Below are positions 27,459 through 35,620 of a stretch of DNA of 64,000 bases, piece after piece. Below the pieces are notes generated by a model that saw only the letters and a list, made by a program, of their open reading frames with translations, had not been told where the DNA came from and searched no databases. The first letter of the stretch is position 1, and the number at the start of each line of letters is the position of its first letter. The position numbers and the translations under genes are program-made. This DNA is from Robiginitomaculum sp. Its GTDB lineage: Bacteria; Pseudomonadota; Alphaproteobacteria; Caulobacterales; Maricaulaceae. The stretch covers positions 136,041 through 200,040 of the forward strand of contig NVXK01000004.1 of the NCBI GenBank assembly GCA_002733905.1. The letters are read 5' to 3'.

Positions 27459-28322
27459 TTATTGGTCAGTTTGTTGACGTGCAAGCAGGAGTGCTCCTTC
27501 AAGAGCGTCACCATCAGGAGGAACGATTTCTGCGCGAATGTCGGGAGCAAGCCAAGGTTCAATACTTGCGGCCAGCCCACCTAATAAAGAACACCGTGGC
27601 ACACCTGAATTATAAAGGCTGCGTACCATAGAATCGATATGGTTTGCTGAATGCCGTGTAATGAGACGCCCATGCCTGTCACCCGTTTCTGCGGCTTGTA
27701 GGACGATTGGGGCTAATGATGCGTAATCAGGCGCTGTCGCCTTGTCCATCCAACTCACTATTTCGTGGGTCTGGCAATTAAATTTTTCGAAAAGGTGGCG
27801 GGTGAGATCCGAATGGCTTATGCGACCATCGGAAGTGCGTAATGTAATTCGGATTGCCTGCAATCCAATATAGGCGCCACTTCCTTCGTCAGAGATAGGG
27901 AAGCCATAGCCGCCAACCCGTACATCTTTACCTTTTATACGTCCAATCGCAATACTGCCTGTGCCGACGATAACAATGCCGCCATCTTGGCCTGAATGTG
28001 CTCCTACATTGGCAATAAAAGCATCGTTGTAAATATGTGTAGAGTGAAACGGGAATGGTTGCGCCAGTAATTCTTCTTTTGCCCCTTCACGACCAATGCC
28101 GGCAATTCCCATGCTTGCTCGAATGGATGAAATATCTTGAGCCTCTAACTTGGCAGCCGTAATCGCTTGTTGATATGCGTCTTGGATAGCGGCAAAGACA
28201 TTTGATATGCCTGTATTCGCATTGGCAGAACCAGATAAGCCCTGTCCAATAATGCGTCCCGACTTATCCGTAAGTCGCGCTCTACATTTCGTACCACCTG
28301 CATCAATTCCTAAAAAATACAT
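27459..28322 (-). CDS. N-acetylglucosamine kinase, BadF/BadG family
   Basis: A 287-residue sugar kinase of the BadF/BadG/BcrA/BcrD ATPase family. The phosphate-1 motif FLGIDAGGTKCRARL is at the N-terminus. The middle has GIVIVGTGSIAIG, a phosphate-2-type motif, and DEGSGAYIGLQAI. The adenosine-type motif near the C-terminus is CSLLGGLAASIEPWL. Homologues phosphorylate GlcNAc, and clostridial MurK of the same family accepts both GlcNAc and MurNAc. No AnmK- or MurK-like second kinase is seen in the window, so this enzyme may feed both MurQ and NagA. Divergent from the deaminase/nagA operon across 248 bp. Confidence 0.88.
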   Translation of the reverse strand: MYFLGIDAGGTKCRARLTDKSGRIIGQGLSGSANANTGISNVFAAIQDAYQQAITAAKLEAQDISSIRASMGIAGIGREGAKEELLAQPFPFHSTHIYNDAFIANVGAHSGQDGGIVIVGTGSIAIGRIKGKDVRVGGYGFPISDEGSGAYIGLQAIRITLRTSDGRISHSDLTRHLFEKFNCQTHEIVSWMDKATAPDYASLAPIVLQAAETGDRHGRLITRHSANHIDSMVRSLYNSGVPRCSLLGGLAASIEPWLAPDIRAEIVPPDGDALEGALLLARQQTDQ

Positions 28323-28488
28323 AAACTAGCCCTATGAACTGGTTTCTACTTAATGAGAGGGAATTGGTAGCTTTGTTAAAACTGGCTATAAATGCCTTCT
28401 AATTATTGTTCAGCCCTTAAAATATAGACATTACTTGTATCTAAATGAATTTCAAGCCGCTTGTAAAGCTATAGCAAGAATAATGAAA

Positions 28489-28516
28489 TTGTCTATATTG
28501 GTATTACATAGGTATT
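28489..28516 (+). promoter_or_regulatory. Candidate nagB/nagA promoter with ATTGGTAT element
   Basis: ATTGGTATTA at 28497-28506 is identical to the 10-mer at 22628-22637. It lies between a possible -35 (TTGTCT, 28489) and -10 region (TATTGT, about 28513) reading into the SIS-domain gene. A related AATTGGTA lies at 28362-28369, nearer the kinase gene. A repressor bound here would block polymerase. Promoter boxes are tentative. Confidence 0.4.
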
Positions 28517-28570
28517 GTTTAATTTGTTGGTGGTGTTATATCCTTTGGTGTTAATATAAAGGAAGGCATA

Positions 28571-29611
28571 ATGAAGTCGCGAAGTGAGCCGCAGACCTTG
28601 ATGTACGCAGAAGCGCGAGAGGCTCCTGATCGCGTTTGCAAACAATTGAAAGCTAATAAAGTACTGATTGAAGAACTGGCCGTGCGCTTGCGCAAAAACC
28701 CGCCAAACCTGATTGTGACATGTGCACGTGGGAGTTCTAATAATGTGGCGACTTATGCTAAATATCTAATTGAAACCCATATTGGTACGCCGGTTCTCTC
28801 ATCTGCGCCTTCTGTAAGCTCGGTATATATGGCACCGCAAAAAATTAAGGGTGCGTTGTTTTTAGCGATTTCTCAATCAGGTCAAAGTCCAGACCTCCTT
28901 ATGACCGCGCGTGCAGCTAAAGAGAGCGGCGCCTTTATCGTTTCTATTGTGAATGACAGTACGTCGCCTCTAGCGAATATGTCGGATTTTGTGATTCCTA
29001 TTCATGCTGGTGCAGAAAAAAGTGTTGCTGCAACCAAGACCTTTATTTGCTCTCTGAGTGCGGTCATACATTTGGTCGCCGTGTGGAAGCAGAATGATGC
29101 TTTGATGGCAGGCCTTGAAAACATGCCTTCATTACTTGAATCTGCGTGTGAGCTGGATTGGCCTTCGGGTTTGGAGAAATTGATACCTGTTCATAACCTT
29201 TTTGTTGTTAGCCGTGGTTTAGGGCTTGGTATTGCACAAGAAGCAGCATTAAAGCTGAAAGAAACCTGTGGAATTCATGCAGAGGCCTTTAGTGCGGCTG
29301 AAGTCAAACATGGGCCTATGACGATCGTGCAAAAGGGAAGCCCTGTGTTCATGTATTCTCCACAAGATCAAACACAAGAGAGCATGAATGATGTTGTCTC
29401 AGATTTTTTATCAAGGGGGGCGCAAGTGCTCTCGGCTGGTCACTCTTATGATCAGGCACTTAATCTCGACACCGCATTTTGCCCCTTCAAAGAATTGCGG
29501 CCACTTTTATTTATCCAGTCTTTTTATATTTTCGTTAATGCGCTTTCCGTATTACGCGGTTATGATCCCGATAGGCCACCCTATTTAAGTAAGGTAACGG
29601 AGACCGTATAA
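28571..29611 (+). CDS. Glucosamine-6-phosphate deaminase, SIS type (NagB-II)
   Basis: A 346-residue protein with tandem SIS domains (about 35-170 and 195-335). Visible features are NLIVTCARGSSNNVATYAKYL and FLAISQSGQSPDLLMTAR in the first, and FVVSRGLGLGIAQEAALKLKETCGIHAEAFSAAEVKHGPM in the second. This is the GlmS isomerase-like arrangement without a glutaminase domain. In GlcNAc pathways such proteins replace classical NagB, converting glucosamine-6-P to fructose-6-P and ammonia. It overlaps nagA by 1 nt (TAATG), a strong functional link. A GAAGG-type Shine-Dalgarno precedes the start. Agreement of family and neighbour makes the call confident. Confidence 0.92.
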   Translation: MKSRSEPQTLMYAEAREAPDRVCKQLKANKVLIEELAVRLRKNPPNLIVTCARGSSNNVATYAKYLIETHIGTPVLSSAPSVSSVYMAPQKIKGALFLAISQSGQSPDLLMTARAAKESGAFIVSIVNDSTSPLANMSDFVIPIHAGAEKSVAATKTFICSLSAVIHLVAVWKQNDALMAGLENMPSLLESACELDWPSGLEKLIPVHNLFVVSRGLGLGIAQEAALKLKETCGIHAEAFSAAEVKHGPMTIVQKGSPVFMYSPQDQTQESMNDVVSDFLSRGAQVLSAGHSYDQALNLDTAFCPFKELRPLLFIQSFYIFVNALSVLRGYDPDRPPYLSKVTETV

Positions 29612-30750
29612 TGCAAGCTCTTGTCAACGCACGTGTCTTAACGCCTAAGGGGTATAAAGATAAGCAAAGTGTCGTGTTTAAAGACGGTGTAATTGTTGCT
29701 GTATGCGATGATGAAGTGCGTTCTGCAAATGCCACGATCCTACAAGACCTTGGTGGGGGAGAATTAATTCCCGGCTTTGTTGATGTACAGGTAAACGGTG
29801 GCGGCGGTGTTTTGTTTAATGACTACCCTACTGTCGAGGGAATAAAAACCATTGGGGAAGCGCACCGAAAATTCGGCACGACTGGGTTTTTTCCTACTTT
29901 AATTAGTGATGATTTGGATGTTATGGCGCGTGCAATCGAGGCGGTTGATATGGCCATTCAGCAAGGCGTACCCGGTGTTCTTGGAATCCATTTGGAAGGT
30001 CCATTCTTGAATGTAGAAAAAAAAGGGGTGCATGATCCGTCAAAAATTAAAACAATTGGCGCAAATGAATTAGCGCTAATGTCTAGTCTTAAAGCTGGGA
30101 AAACGATCATTACGCTCGCGCCAGAAAAAACAACGCCAGATATTATCAGTGCTTTGCATGCACGAGGTATTATTGTTTGCGCGGGTCATACGCAGGCAAG
30201 TTATGACGAAACGATGATTGCAATGGATGCTGGTTTGACTGGATTTACGCATTTGTTTAATGCGATGCGGGCAATGGAAAGTCGGCGACCGGGTATTATT
30301 GCGGCTGCATTAGAGGACAAGCGTGGTTGGTGTGGTATTATTGCAGATGGCCATCATGTACACTGGGCAATGTTACGTTTAGCTCTACGGGCAAAAGTCG
30401 GAGACCAAGTTTTTCTTGTCACAGATGCCATGCCAAGTGTTGGGGCCATGCAAAAGGAATTTTCTATCGGTGGGGACGCTATTATTGTGAATGATGGAAA
30501 ATGCATGACTGTTGATGGTCGACTTGCAGGGTCAGATTTGGATATGATCGGCGCTGTATTGAATGCTGTTGACCATTTGAACGTCGATTTCCCTCAAGCT
30601 GTACGCATGGCCAGTATCTTGCCCGCCCGATTTGTTAATATGCAAGATAGGTTAGGGGAGATACGCGTGGGGCTTCAGGCCGATCTCATACTTCTTTCTG
30701 TAGACCAGAAGGTTGAGAAAACATGGATTAAGGGGCAGGCTATAAGCTAG
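29611..30750 (+). CDS. nagA: N-acetylglucosamine-6-phosphate deacetylase
   Basis: A 379-residue amidohydrolase that removes acetate from GlcNAc-6-P. Family motifs appear in order: PGFVDVQVNGGGGVLFND, TTGFFPTLIS-like (FGTTGFFPT), GIHLEGPFLN with the metal-binding Glu, CAGHTQAS (His), FTHLFNAM (His), ADGHHVHW and LVTDAMPSVG (catalytic Asp). Length matches the family (about 380). It starts within the stop codon of the SIS deaminase gene, so the two are coupled. Its substrate can come from the kinase product or from MurQ. The next gene, a GntR regulator, converges on it 15 bp downstream. Confidence 0.96.
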   Translation: MQALVNARVLTPKGYKDKQSVVFKDGVIVAVCDDEVRSANATILQDLGGGELIPGFVDVQVNGGGGVLFNDYPTVEGIKTIGEAHRKFGTTGFFPTLISDDLDVMARAIEAVDMAIQQGVPGVLGIHLEGPFLNVEKKGVHDPSKIKTIGANELALMSSLKAGKTIITLAPEKTTPDIISALHARGIIVCAGHTQASYDETMIAMDAGLTGFTHLFNAMRAMESRRPGIIAAALEDKRGWCGIIADGHHVHWAMLRLALRAKVGDQVFLVTDAMPSVGAMQKEFSIGGDAIIVNDGKCMTVDGRLAGSDLDMIGAVLNAVDHLNVDFPQAVRMASILPARFVNMQDRLGEIRVGLQADLILLSVDQKVEKTWIKGQAIS

Positions 30751-30765
30751 AATGTAATTTGACGG

Positions 30766-31509
30766 TTAATCCAGCTCGTTGATATCTAGGTTCATAACAA
30801 TGTCATAGCAATCACCGCGGTACGCTGATCTGGTAAGCTCCACGGGGGTGCCATCTTGCAGGGTTGATCGCCGTTCGATACGCAGTATTTCGCTATTTAC
30901 GTCAATGGCTAAAAGACCTGCTTCTGTCGGGTTTGCCAGTGAGGCACGGACTTTTTGTGTTCCTTTAACAGGATTGTTACCCTTTGTTTTTAGGGCCTCG
31001 TACAGAGATTGTGTTATCTCGGAAATGTCAGGCAATAATGATGCAGGAATGACGGCATGTTCAATCGCTAGAGGCTGGCCATCTGATAAGCGAACGCGCC
31101 CAAGCCGCACGACCTTGTCTGTTTGGCTAATGTTTAAAATTTCAGCTTCTTCCGTTGTTGGTGTACCGTAAGCTTTCATAATCCAAATGGCCTGCGGGTT
31201 GTGACCATGGGTGTGCATATTGCTCGTGAAGCCGCGTAAACCAGACCCCAGATGGGAAATTGGAGGCAGTACAAATGTGCCAGACCCATGCTTACGCTGA
31301 ACGATTTTGTCTTCTGAAAGAATGTTTAGGGCCTTACGAATAGTTACCCGTGAAGCGCCTGTCATTAGGCAAAGCTCACGCTCGGAAGGTAGGGCCTCTC
31401 CCGCGTCGACATTGTTTTCAAAAATATAGGTGCGTATGTTTTTTGCAATTAGCATGTAATGAGGCATTGATGAAGTTTTATCCCTGCTAATCTTGTCTAA
31501 CTTCATCAT
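30766..31509 (-). CDS. GntR/HutC-family regulator (NagR-like)
   Basis: A 247-residue repressor-type protein. A winged-helix GntR domain (about 15-80) contains EALPSERELCLMTGASRVTIRKALNIL and RKHGSGTFV. A UTRA effector domain (about 95-240) contains VRLGRVRLSDGQPLAIEHAVIPASLLP. This is the NagR/YvoA/DasR architecture; those proteins sense GlcN-6-P or GlcNAc-6-P. It is convergent with nagA and is the only GntR gene in the locus. The dispersed ATTGGTAT elements are its candidate operators. AGGAA precedes the ATGATG start; either ATG is possible. The 159 bp upstream has an ATACT-N9-AGTAT repeat (31578-31596) that could serve autoregulation. Confidence 0.9.
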   Translation of the reverse strand: MMKLDKISRDKTSSMPHYMLIAKNIRTYIFENNVDAGEALPSERELCLMTGASRVTIRKALNILSEDKIVQRKHGSGTFVLPPISHLGSGLRGFTSNMHTHGHNPQAIWIMKAYGTPTTEEAEILNISQTDKVVRLGRVRLSDGQPLAIEHAVIPASLLPDISEITQSLYEALKTKGNNPVKGTQKVRASLANPTEAGLLAIDVNSEILRIERRSTLQDGTPVELTRSAYRGDCYDIVMNLDINELD

Positions 31510-31668
31510 GATATTCCTGTAAATAAACCGTATGTTTTGTGGTCGCTTTTCCTAATCACTGTTTTGATTATATTATCATACTTTTATACAGAGTATTTAA
31601 TTAATATGTGGAAATAAAGCGTATGATCTTCGTTTCGATTTTATGAGGGTAATGTATACGACAAGCCG

Positions 31669-33045
31669 TTAGTCAATAACAACACCCGGGTTTAATATCT
31701 TACGCGGATCGAGAGTGTTTTTTAACAATTTCATCAAAGCAATTTCTTCGGCGCTTCTTGTTTGAGAAAGCCATTTTTTTTTCTCATGCCCAATGCCGTG
31801 TTCTGCTGATACCGAACCGTTATATGCTTGCAAAGGTTCATATATGGTGCAGTCAGAAAGATGCCGAGTGTTGTTCGCGCTCGACCCCGGTTGAACAAAA
31901 AAATGTAAGTTCCCGTCTCCAATATGGCCGAGGACATAACATTTGGATTGTGGCAAGAGCCGATTTAGTTGCTCTTGAACGTTTTTAACATAATCATCCA
32001 TTGAGGAAATAGGGAGGCTCACATCATAGAGGTAGACAGGTTTTGGGTGAAGAATAGGCTCGAAATCGTCTCGGATAGCCCATAGCGCTTGCCGTTCATT
32101 TTCAGATTTTGGTAGTACAGCGTCTACAATTAACCCCTTTGTATATACGGTTTCGATAACTTCCATAAACCGTTCATCATCACGTATTGGGTCATTACCA
32201 TCGCATTCAAAAAGGACATAGAATGGATAGGTATTTTTAAAGGGCGCGCGGTGAGCCCCTGGCTGTGTAACTGCTGAAACATATTCTCCCCACATGACTT
32301 CATACGCAGAAAGATTTGTACCTATATTGGCTTTTAAATATGTGAGCAATTTTATTACGGATTGAAAGTCAGGAAGGGCAACAAGTGCTGTGTTCTTGGT
32401 GGTTGATAAAGGCATTAATTTAACTACGGCGCGGGTGATAATACCTAGTGTACCTTCCGAGCCAATGAATAATTGTTTTAAATCATAGCCTGCATTATCT
32501 TTTAGCACTTTATTTAATGAAGAAATGATAGTCCCATCGGGCAATACGGCCTCAAGGCCAAGTACCATGGATCGTGCCATGCCGTAACGCAGAACATTTA
32601 CGCCGCCAGCATTGGTGGCTAAATTACCCCCAATTGTACAAGATCCACGGGCCCCAAGGTCAAGGGGGAGAAATAGGCCTTTTGCTTTTACCGTCGTTTG
32701 TACGGTTTCCAAAATAGCGCCAGCTTCTATCATGGCGGTACCTGTGACGGGGTCAATTTCAGTAATGGCGGTCATGCGCTCCAGAGAAATGATGATATCA
32801 TTATCCGTACTGCGCGTGCCTTGAACACAGGTCGTATTCCCGCCGTGTACGATAACCGTTTGGTTGTGCTCATGGCATAGTTTTAAAATTTTAGAAATTT
32901 GCAACGTCGTCGTTGGTCGTAAAAGTGCTTTGGCGTGTAGAGGGGAGCTGTCCCAATAGCTCACAGCCCTCATTGCGATGTCCGCATGGGGGAGCATTAC
33001 GTCTTCGCCAATGTTTTGCTTTAAAATATCAATAATGTTTGGCAT
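31669..33045 (-). CDS. FAD-linked oxidase, probable D-lactate (2-hydroxyacid) dehydrogenase
   Basis: A 458-residue flavoprotein with an FAD_binding_4 (PCMH) domain: VIVHGGNTTCVQGT, LPLDLGARGSCTIGGNLATNAGGVNVLRYG, NAGYDLKQLFIGSEGTLGIIT. A C-terminal FAD-oxidase domain follows, with HIGDGNLHFF metal/substrate residues and SVSAEHGIGHEKK. The family includes D-lactate dehydrogenases, glycolate oxidase subunit GlcD and D-2-hydroxyglutarate dehydrogenase. MurQ releases D-lactate from MurNAc-6-P, and murQ lies 45 bp upstream in the same direction. D-lactate is therefore the most likely substrate; other 2-hydroxyacids cannot be excluded. No signal peptide. Confidence 0.88.
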   Translation of the reverse strand: MPNIIDILKQNIGEDVMLPHADIAMRAVSYWDSSPLHAKALLRPTTTLQISKILKLCHEHNQTVIVHGGNTTCVQGTRSTDNDIIISLERMTAITEIDPVTGTAMIEAGAILETVQTTVKAKGLFLPLDLGARGSCTIGGNLATNAGGVNVLRYGMARSMVLGLEAVLPDGTIISSLNKVLKDNAGYDLKQLFIGSEGTLGIITRAVVKLMPLSTTKNTALVALPDFQSVIKLLTYLKANIGTNLSAYEVMWGEYVSAVTQPGAHRAPFKNTYPFYVLFECDGNDPIRDDERFMEVIETVYTKGLIVDAVLPKSENERQALWAIRDDFEPILHPKPVYLYDVSLPISSMDDYVKNVQEQLNRLLPQSKCYVLGHIGDGNLHFFVQPGSSANNTRHLSDCTIYEPLQAYNGSVSAEHGIGHEKKKWLSQTRSAEEIALMKLLKNTLDPRKILNPGVVID

Positions 33046-33090
33046 ATTTTATCACCCAGAATCATACTAATAGTATGCAACATTGCTATA

Positions 33091-33981
33091 TTAATCAGTC
33101 TTGGCTTTAAGCAGGGTGAACGCGGCTCGTAGGTTGCCATTTGCTTGATTTATGATGCGTTCTGCGCTTTCGAGGTCATGCCCTAATGCAATTAAGGTCG
33201 CTGTTTTTATGTTTTCATTTGCACTCTTGAGAGACGCGCGCGCTGTTGCGGTTGAGCACTGGGTAATGTCGCAAATCATATTTAGGGCGCGGCCTTCCAG
33301 TTTTTTATTAGACACAACCATGTCAACCATAAAGCCTTTATAGACATGCCCGAGCCGTGTCATAATCGCGGTAGAGAGCATGTTCAAAACTGCTTTTTGA
33401 GCCGTACCAGCTTTCATACGCGTTGAGCCTGCAATGATTTCGCTCCCTGTCTCTGCAAGTATGGCGTAGTCAACGTCTTTGAGTAAAGGGGTGTTGGGGT
33501 TGTTCGCAATACCAATTGTCATTGCGCCCCTCTTATTCGCTTCTTGTAAGGCACCCAGTGTATAGGGTGTTCTCCCACTGGCGGCTACGCCAATAACAAT
33601 GTCATTTTTACCCGTTTGGGCATTCTGTATCTGATGTTGACCGTTTTCTGCGCTATCCTCAGCCCCCTCTATGCTTACCGTAAGGGCGTTTGTGCCACCT
33701 GCGATGCAAAATACAACACGGTCTTTTGGCCACCCAAATGTCGGGCCTAATTCTGCACCGTCCTGAACGGCCAAGCGCCCAGATGTACCAGCGCCTACAT
33801 AAATCAATCGGCCAGTTTTACCGAGCCTGTGCGCCGCTTGATCTGCGGCCAAGGCTATATCGCGCATGGCAGGTTTGACGGCTGCGATTGCCATTAATTG
33901 CCCTTCATACATTGCCTCAACCGCATCTTGTGTTGACCACTGATCGAAATCAACAAAGCGTTGGCATACTTCCTCAGTCAT
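33091..33981 (-). CDS. murQ: N-acetylmuramic acid 6-phosphate etherase
   Basis: A 296-residue lyase-type etherase that splits MurNAc-6-P into GlcNAc-6-P and D-lactate. The SIS domain carries the family signature RLIYVGAGTSGRLAVQDGAELGPTFGW. Then come GGTNALTVSIEGAEDS, DIVIGVAASGRTPYTLGAL and the later GSEIIAGSTRMKAGTAQK stretch, which is highly conserved in MurQ. The C-terminal helical part (ARASLKSANENIKTATLIAL) is also typical. Length matches (about 300). It is the first gene before the FAD oxidase and lies downstream of namZ. A variant AGACCAATT (34106-34114) upstream resembles the ATTGGTAT element. Cytoplasmic. Confidence 0.96.
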   Translation of the reverse strand: MTEEVCQRFVDFDQWSTQDAVEAMYEGQLMAIAAVKPAMRDIALAADQAAHRLGKTGRLIYVGAGTSGRLAVQDGAELGPTFGWPKDRVVFCIAGGTNALTVSIEGAEDSAENGQHQIQNAQTGKNDIVIGVAASGRTPYTLGALQEANKRGAMTIGIANNPNTPLLKDVDYAILAETGSEIIAGSTRMKAGTAQKAVLNMLSTAIMTRLGHVYKGFMVDMVVSNKKLEGRALNMICDITQCSTATARASLKSANENIKTATLIALGHDLESAERIINQANGNLRAAFTLLKAKTD

Positions 33982-34215
33982 TTGCTATCCAGTAAAGGTT
34001 TGTGCAGGTTCTTTTTCAAGAGACACTCCAATTTGATTTATGCGTACCGAAGTGTGACACTAGCTCTATTTAGGAGACAAGACTACCATAAAGTGAGTAA
34101 ATATAAGACCAATTAGATACAAGTTCGAAAATTTGAGCGTTAACCTTGCGTGCGCGGATATTGTATGCGCTATGGTGTATATTCGTTATACAAAGCGAAT
34201 GTTCTTTGCGTGCAA

Positions 34216-35460
34216 TCAATCATAGAGCATGTATTTTTGCCTTATGAGTTTAAAGATTCGCAGATCATCTTTCCAACTCTCTCGAATTTGGTTCTGCGTT
34301 TGTCCGTCCTTAATTTGACGCATTAGTAAATTGTTTCCAGCAAGTTTATTGAAGAAGTTGTTTTCGAGAAAGAAGTTTTCCTGATCGGGTAGGGAAATAT
34401 AAAAGTCGATCAGCCAGTCTAAGGATACCTCGTTTGCAGGTAGGGCAGGTGGTGGGAATGCGTTCGTAAATTTGCTGCGTAAATCATGCCCTTTGATCGA
34501 CTGCCCGTTAAGTTTTGGATATTTGGCGCCAGCATTGGGCGAGGGCGTAAATTGAAAACCCCCTTTAGGATAGTCAGGGTGCCCAATGGCTTGGAACGGA
34601 AACTCTGTCCCACGTCCGACACTTACGACTGTGCCTTCAAATAACGCCAAAGACGGGTAGAGATAAACCGCGTTCATGTTCGGGAGGTTTGGGGATGGTT
34701 TTATGGGGAGTTCATAGAGTGTATCGTGAGTATAGCCTGTGATTTTAATAACGGTAAGGTCACATTTTACGTCGTTTTTTAACCAATTTTCGCCGTTTAT
34801 CATGAGACCGTACTCGCCAATGGTCATGCCATAAATCAGAGGTATTGGGTGTAATCCAATAAAGGACTTGAATTCGGGCTTTAGCACAGGGCCGTCAATG
34901 TAAAATCCGTTCGGGTTTGGGCGGTCAAGAAGGATCAAGGGGACGGAGTTCTCAGCACAAGCCTCCATGACATAATGAAGCGTCGAGAGATATGTATAGA
35001 ACCTGACCCCGACATCCTGAATATCAAAAACGAGGGCGTCGATATCTTGCATGGTCTTTACGGAGGGTTTCTTATTGGCCCCGTAAAGGGATATGATGGG
35101 TAATCCTGTTTGGGGATCAATTTCATCATATATCTTTTCTCCAGCATCTTTATCGCCTCTAAACCCATGTTCGGGTGCGAAAACTTTGACGAGTTTTATG
35201 TCCTTGTTTAGTAAGGCATCAACTAAATGTGTGCCGTCAACCATTGATGTCGCATTGGCTATGACCGCAACACGTTTTCCTTTCAGGAGAGGGAGGTAGG
35301 ATTCATATTTTTGTGCACCAACCTCGATTTTTACGATTTCTGTATCCGAATTTTTTATAGAATTGTCGAACTCAACGGGCTGCTCTTGTGTGTTGTTTGT
35401 GCAAGCACCTATACAGATACACATGAAAACGAGAAGCGTTTTTTTTAGAAAATTCAACAT
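34216..35460 (-). CDS. namZ: DUF1343 exo-beta-N-acetylmuramidase lipoprotein (NamZ-like)
   Basis: A 414-residue lipoprotein (lipobox IGAC, Cys20) with a full DUF1343 domain. Conserved stretches include GKRVAVIANATSMVDGTHLVDAL, VFAPEHGFRGDKDAGEKI, LPIISLYGANKKPS, DALVFDIQDVGVRFYTYLSTLHYVMEA, LLDRPNPNGFYIDGP and FEGTVVSVGRGTEFPFQ. The characterised member NamZ (family GH171) removes MurNAc from the non-reducing end of peptidoglycan glycan. I start at ATG 35460 because it opens directly into the lipoprotein signal; a longer frame from 35541 does not. Upstream of murQ in the same direction, it would supply MurNAc outside the inner membrane. Confidence 0.9.
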   Translation of the reverse strand: MLNFLKKTLLVFMCICIGACTNNTQEQPVEFDNSIKNSDTEIVKIEVGAQKYESYLPLLKGKRVAVIANATSMVDGTHLVDALLNKDIKLVKVFAPEHGFRGDKDAGEKIYDEIDPQTGLPIISLYGANKKPSVKTMQDIDALVFDIQDVGVRFYTYLSTLHYVMEACAENSVPLILLDRPNPNGFYIDGPVLKPEFKSFIGLHPIPLIYGMTIGEYGLMINGENWLKNDVKCDLTVIKITGYTHDTLYELPIKPSPNLPNMNAVYLYPSLALFEGTVVSVGRGTEFPFQAIGHPDYPKGGFQFTPSPNAGAKYPKLNGQSIKGHDLRSKFTNAFPPPALPANEVSLDWLIDFYISLPDQENFFLENNFFNKLAGNNLLMRQIKDGQTQNQIRESWKDDLRIFKLIRQKYMLYD

Positions 35461-35620
35461 TTTAATACTATTGACGATAGAAGGGAATAAAGCAAATCGT
35501 CGCTGTAGAGGGGCTTGTATTTTTACGCTGATGTACATCAAACCGTGTGTATTTAACTTTAGAAAGAGGCCGTAATAATTTGTAATTATTAAGCTTAATT
35601 TCTACGATTACCCAATCCCT

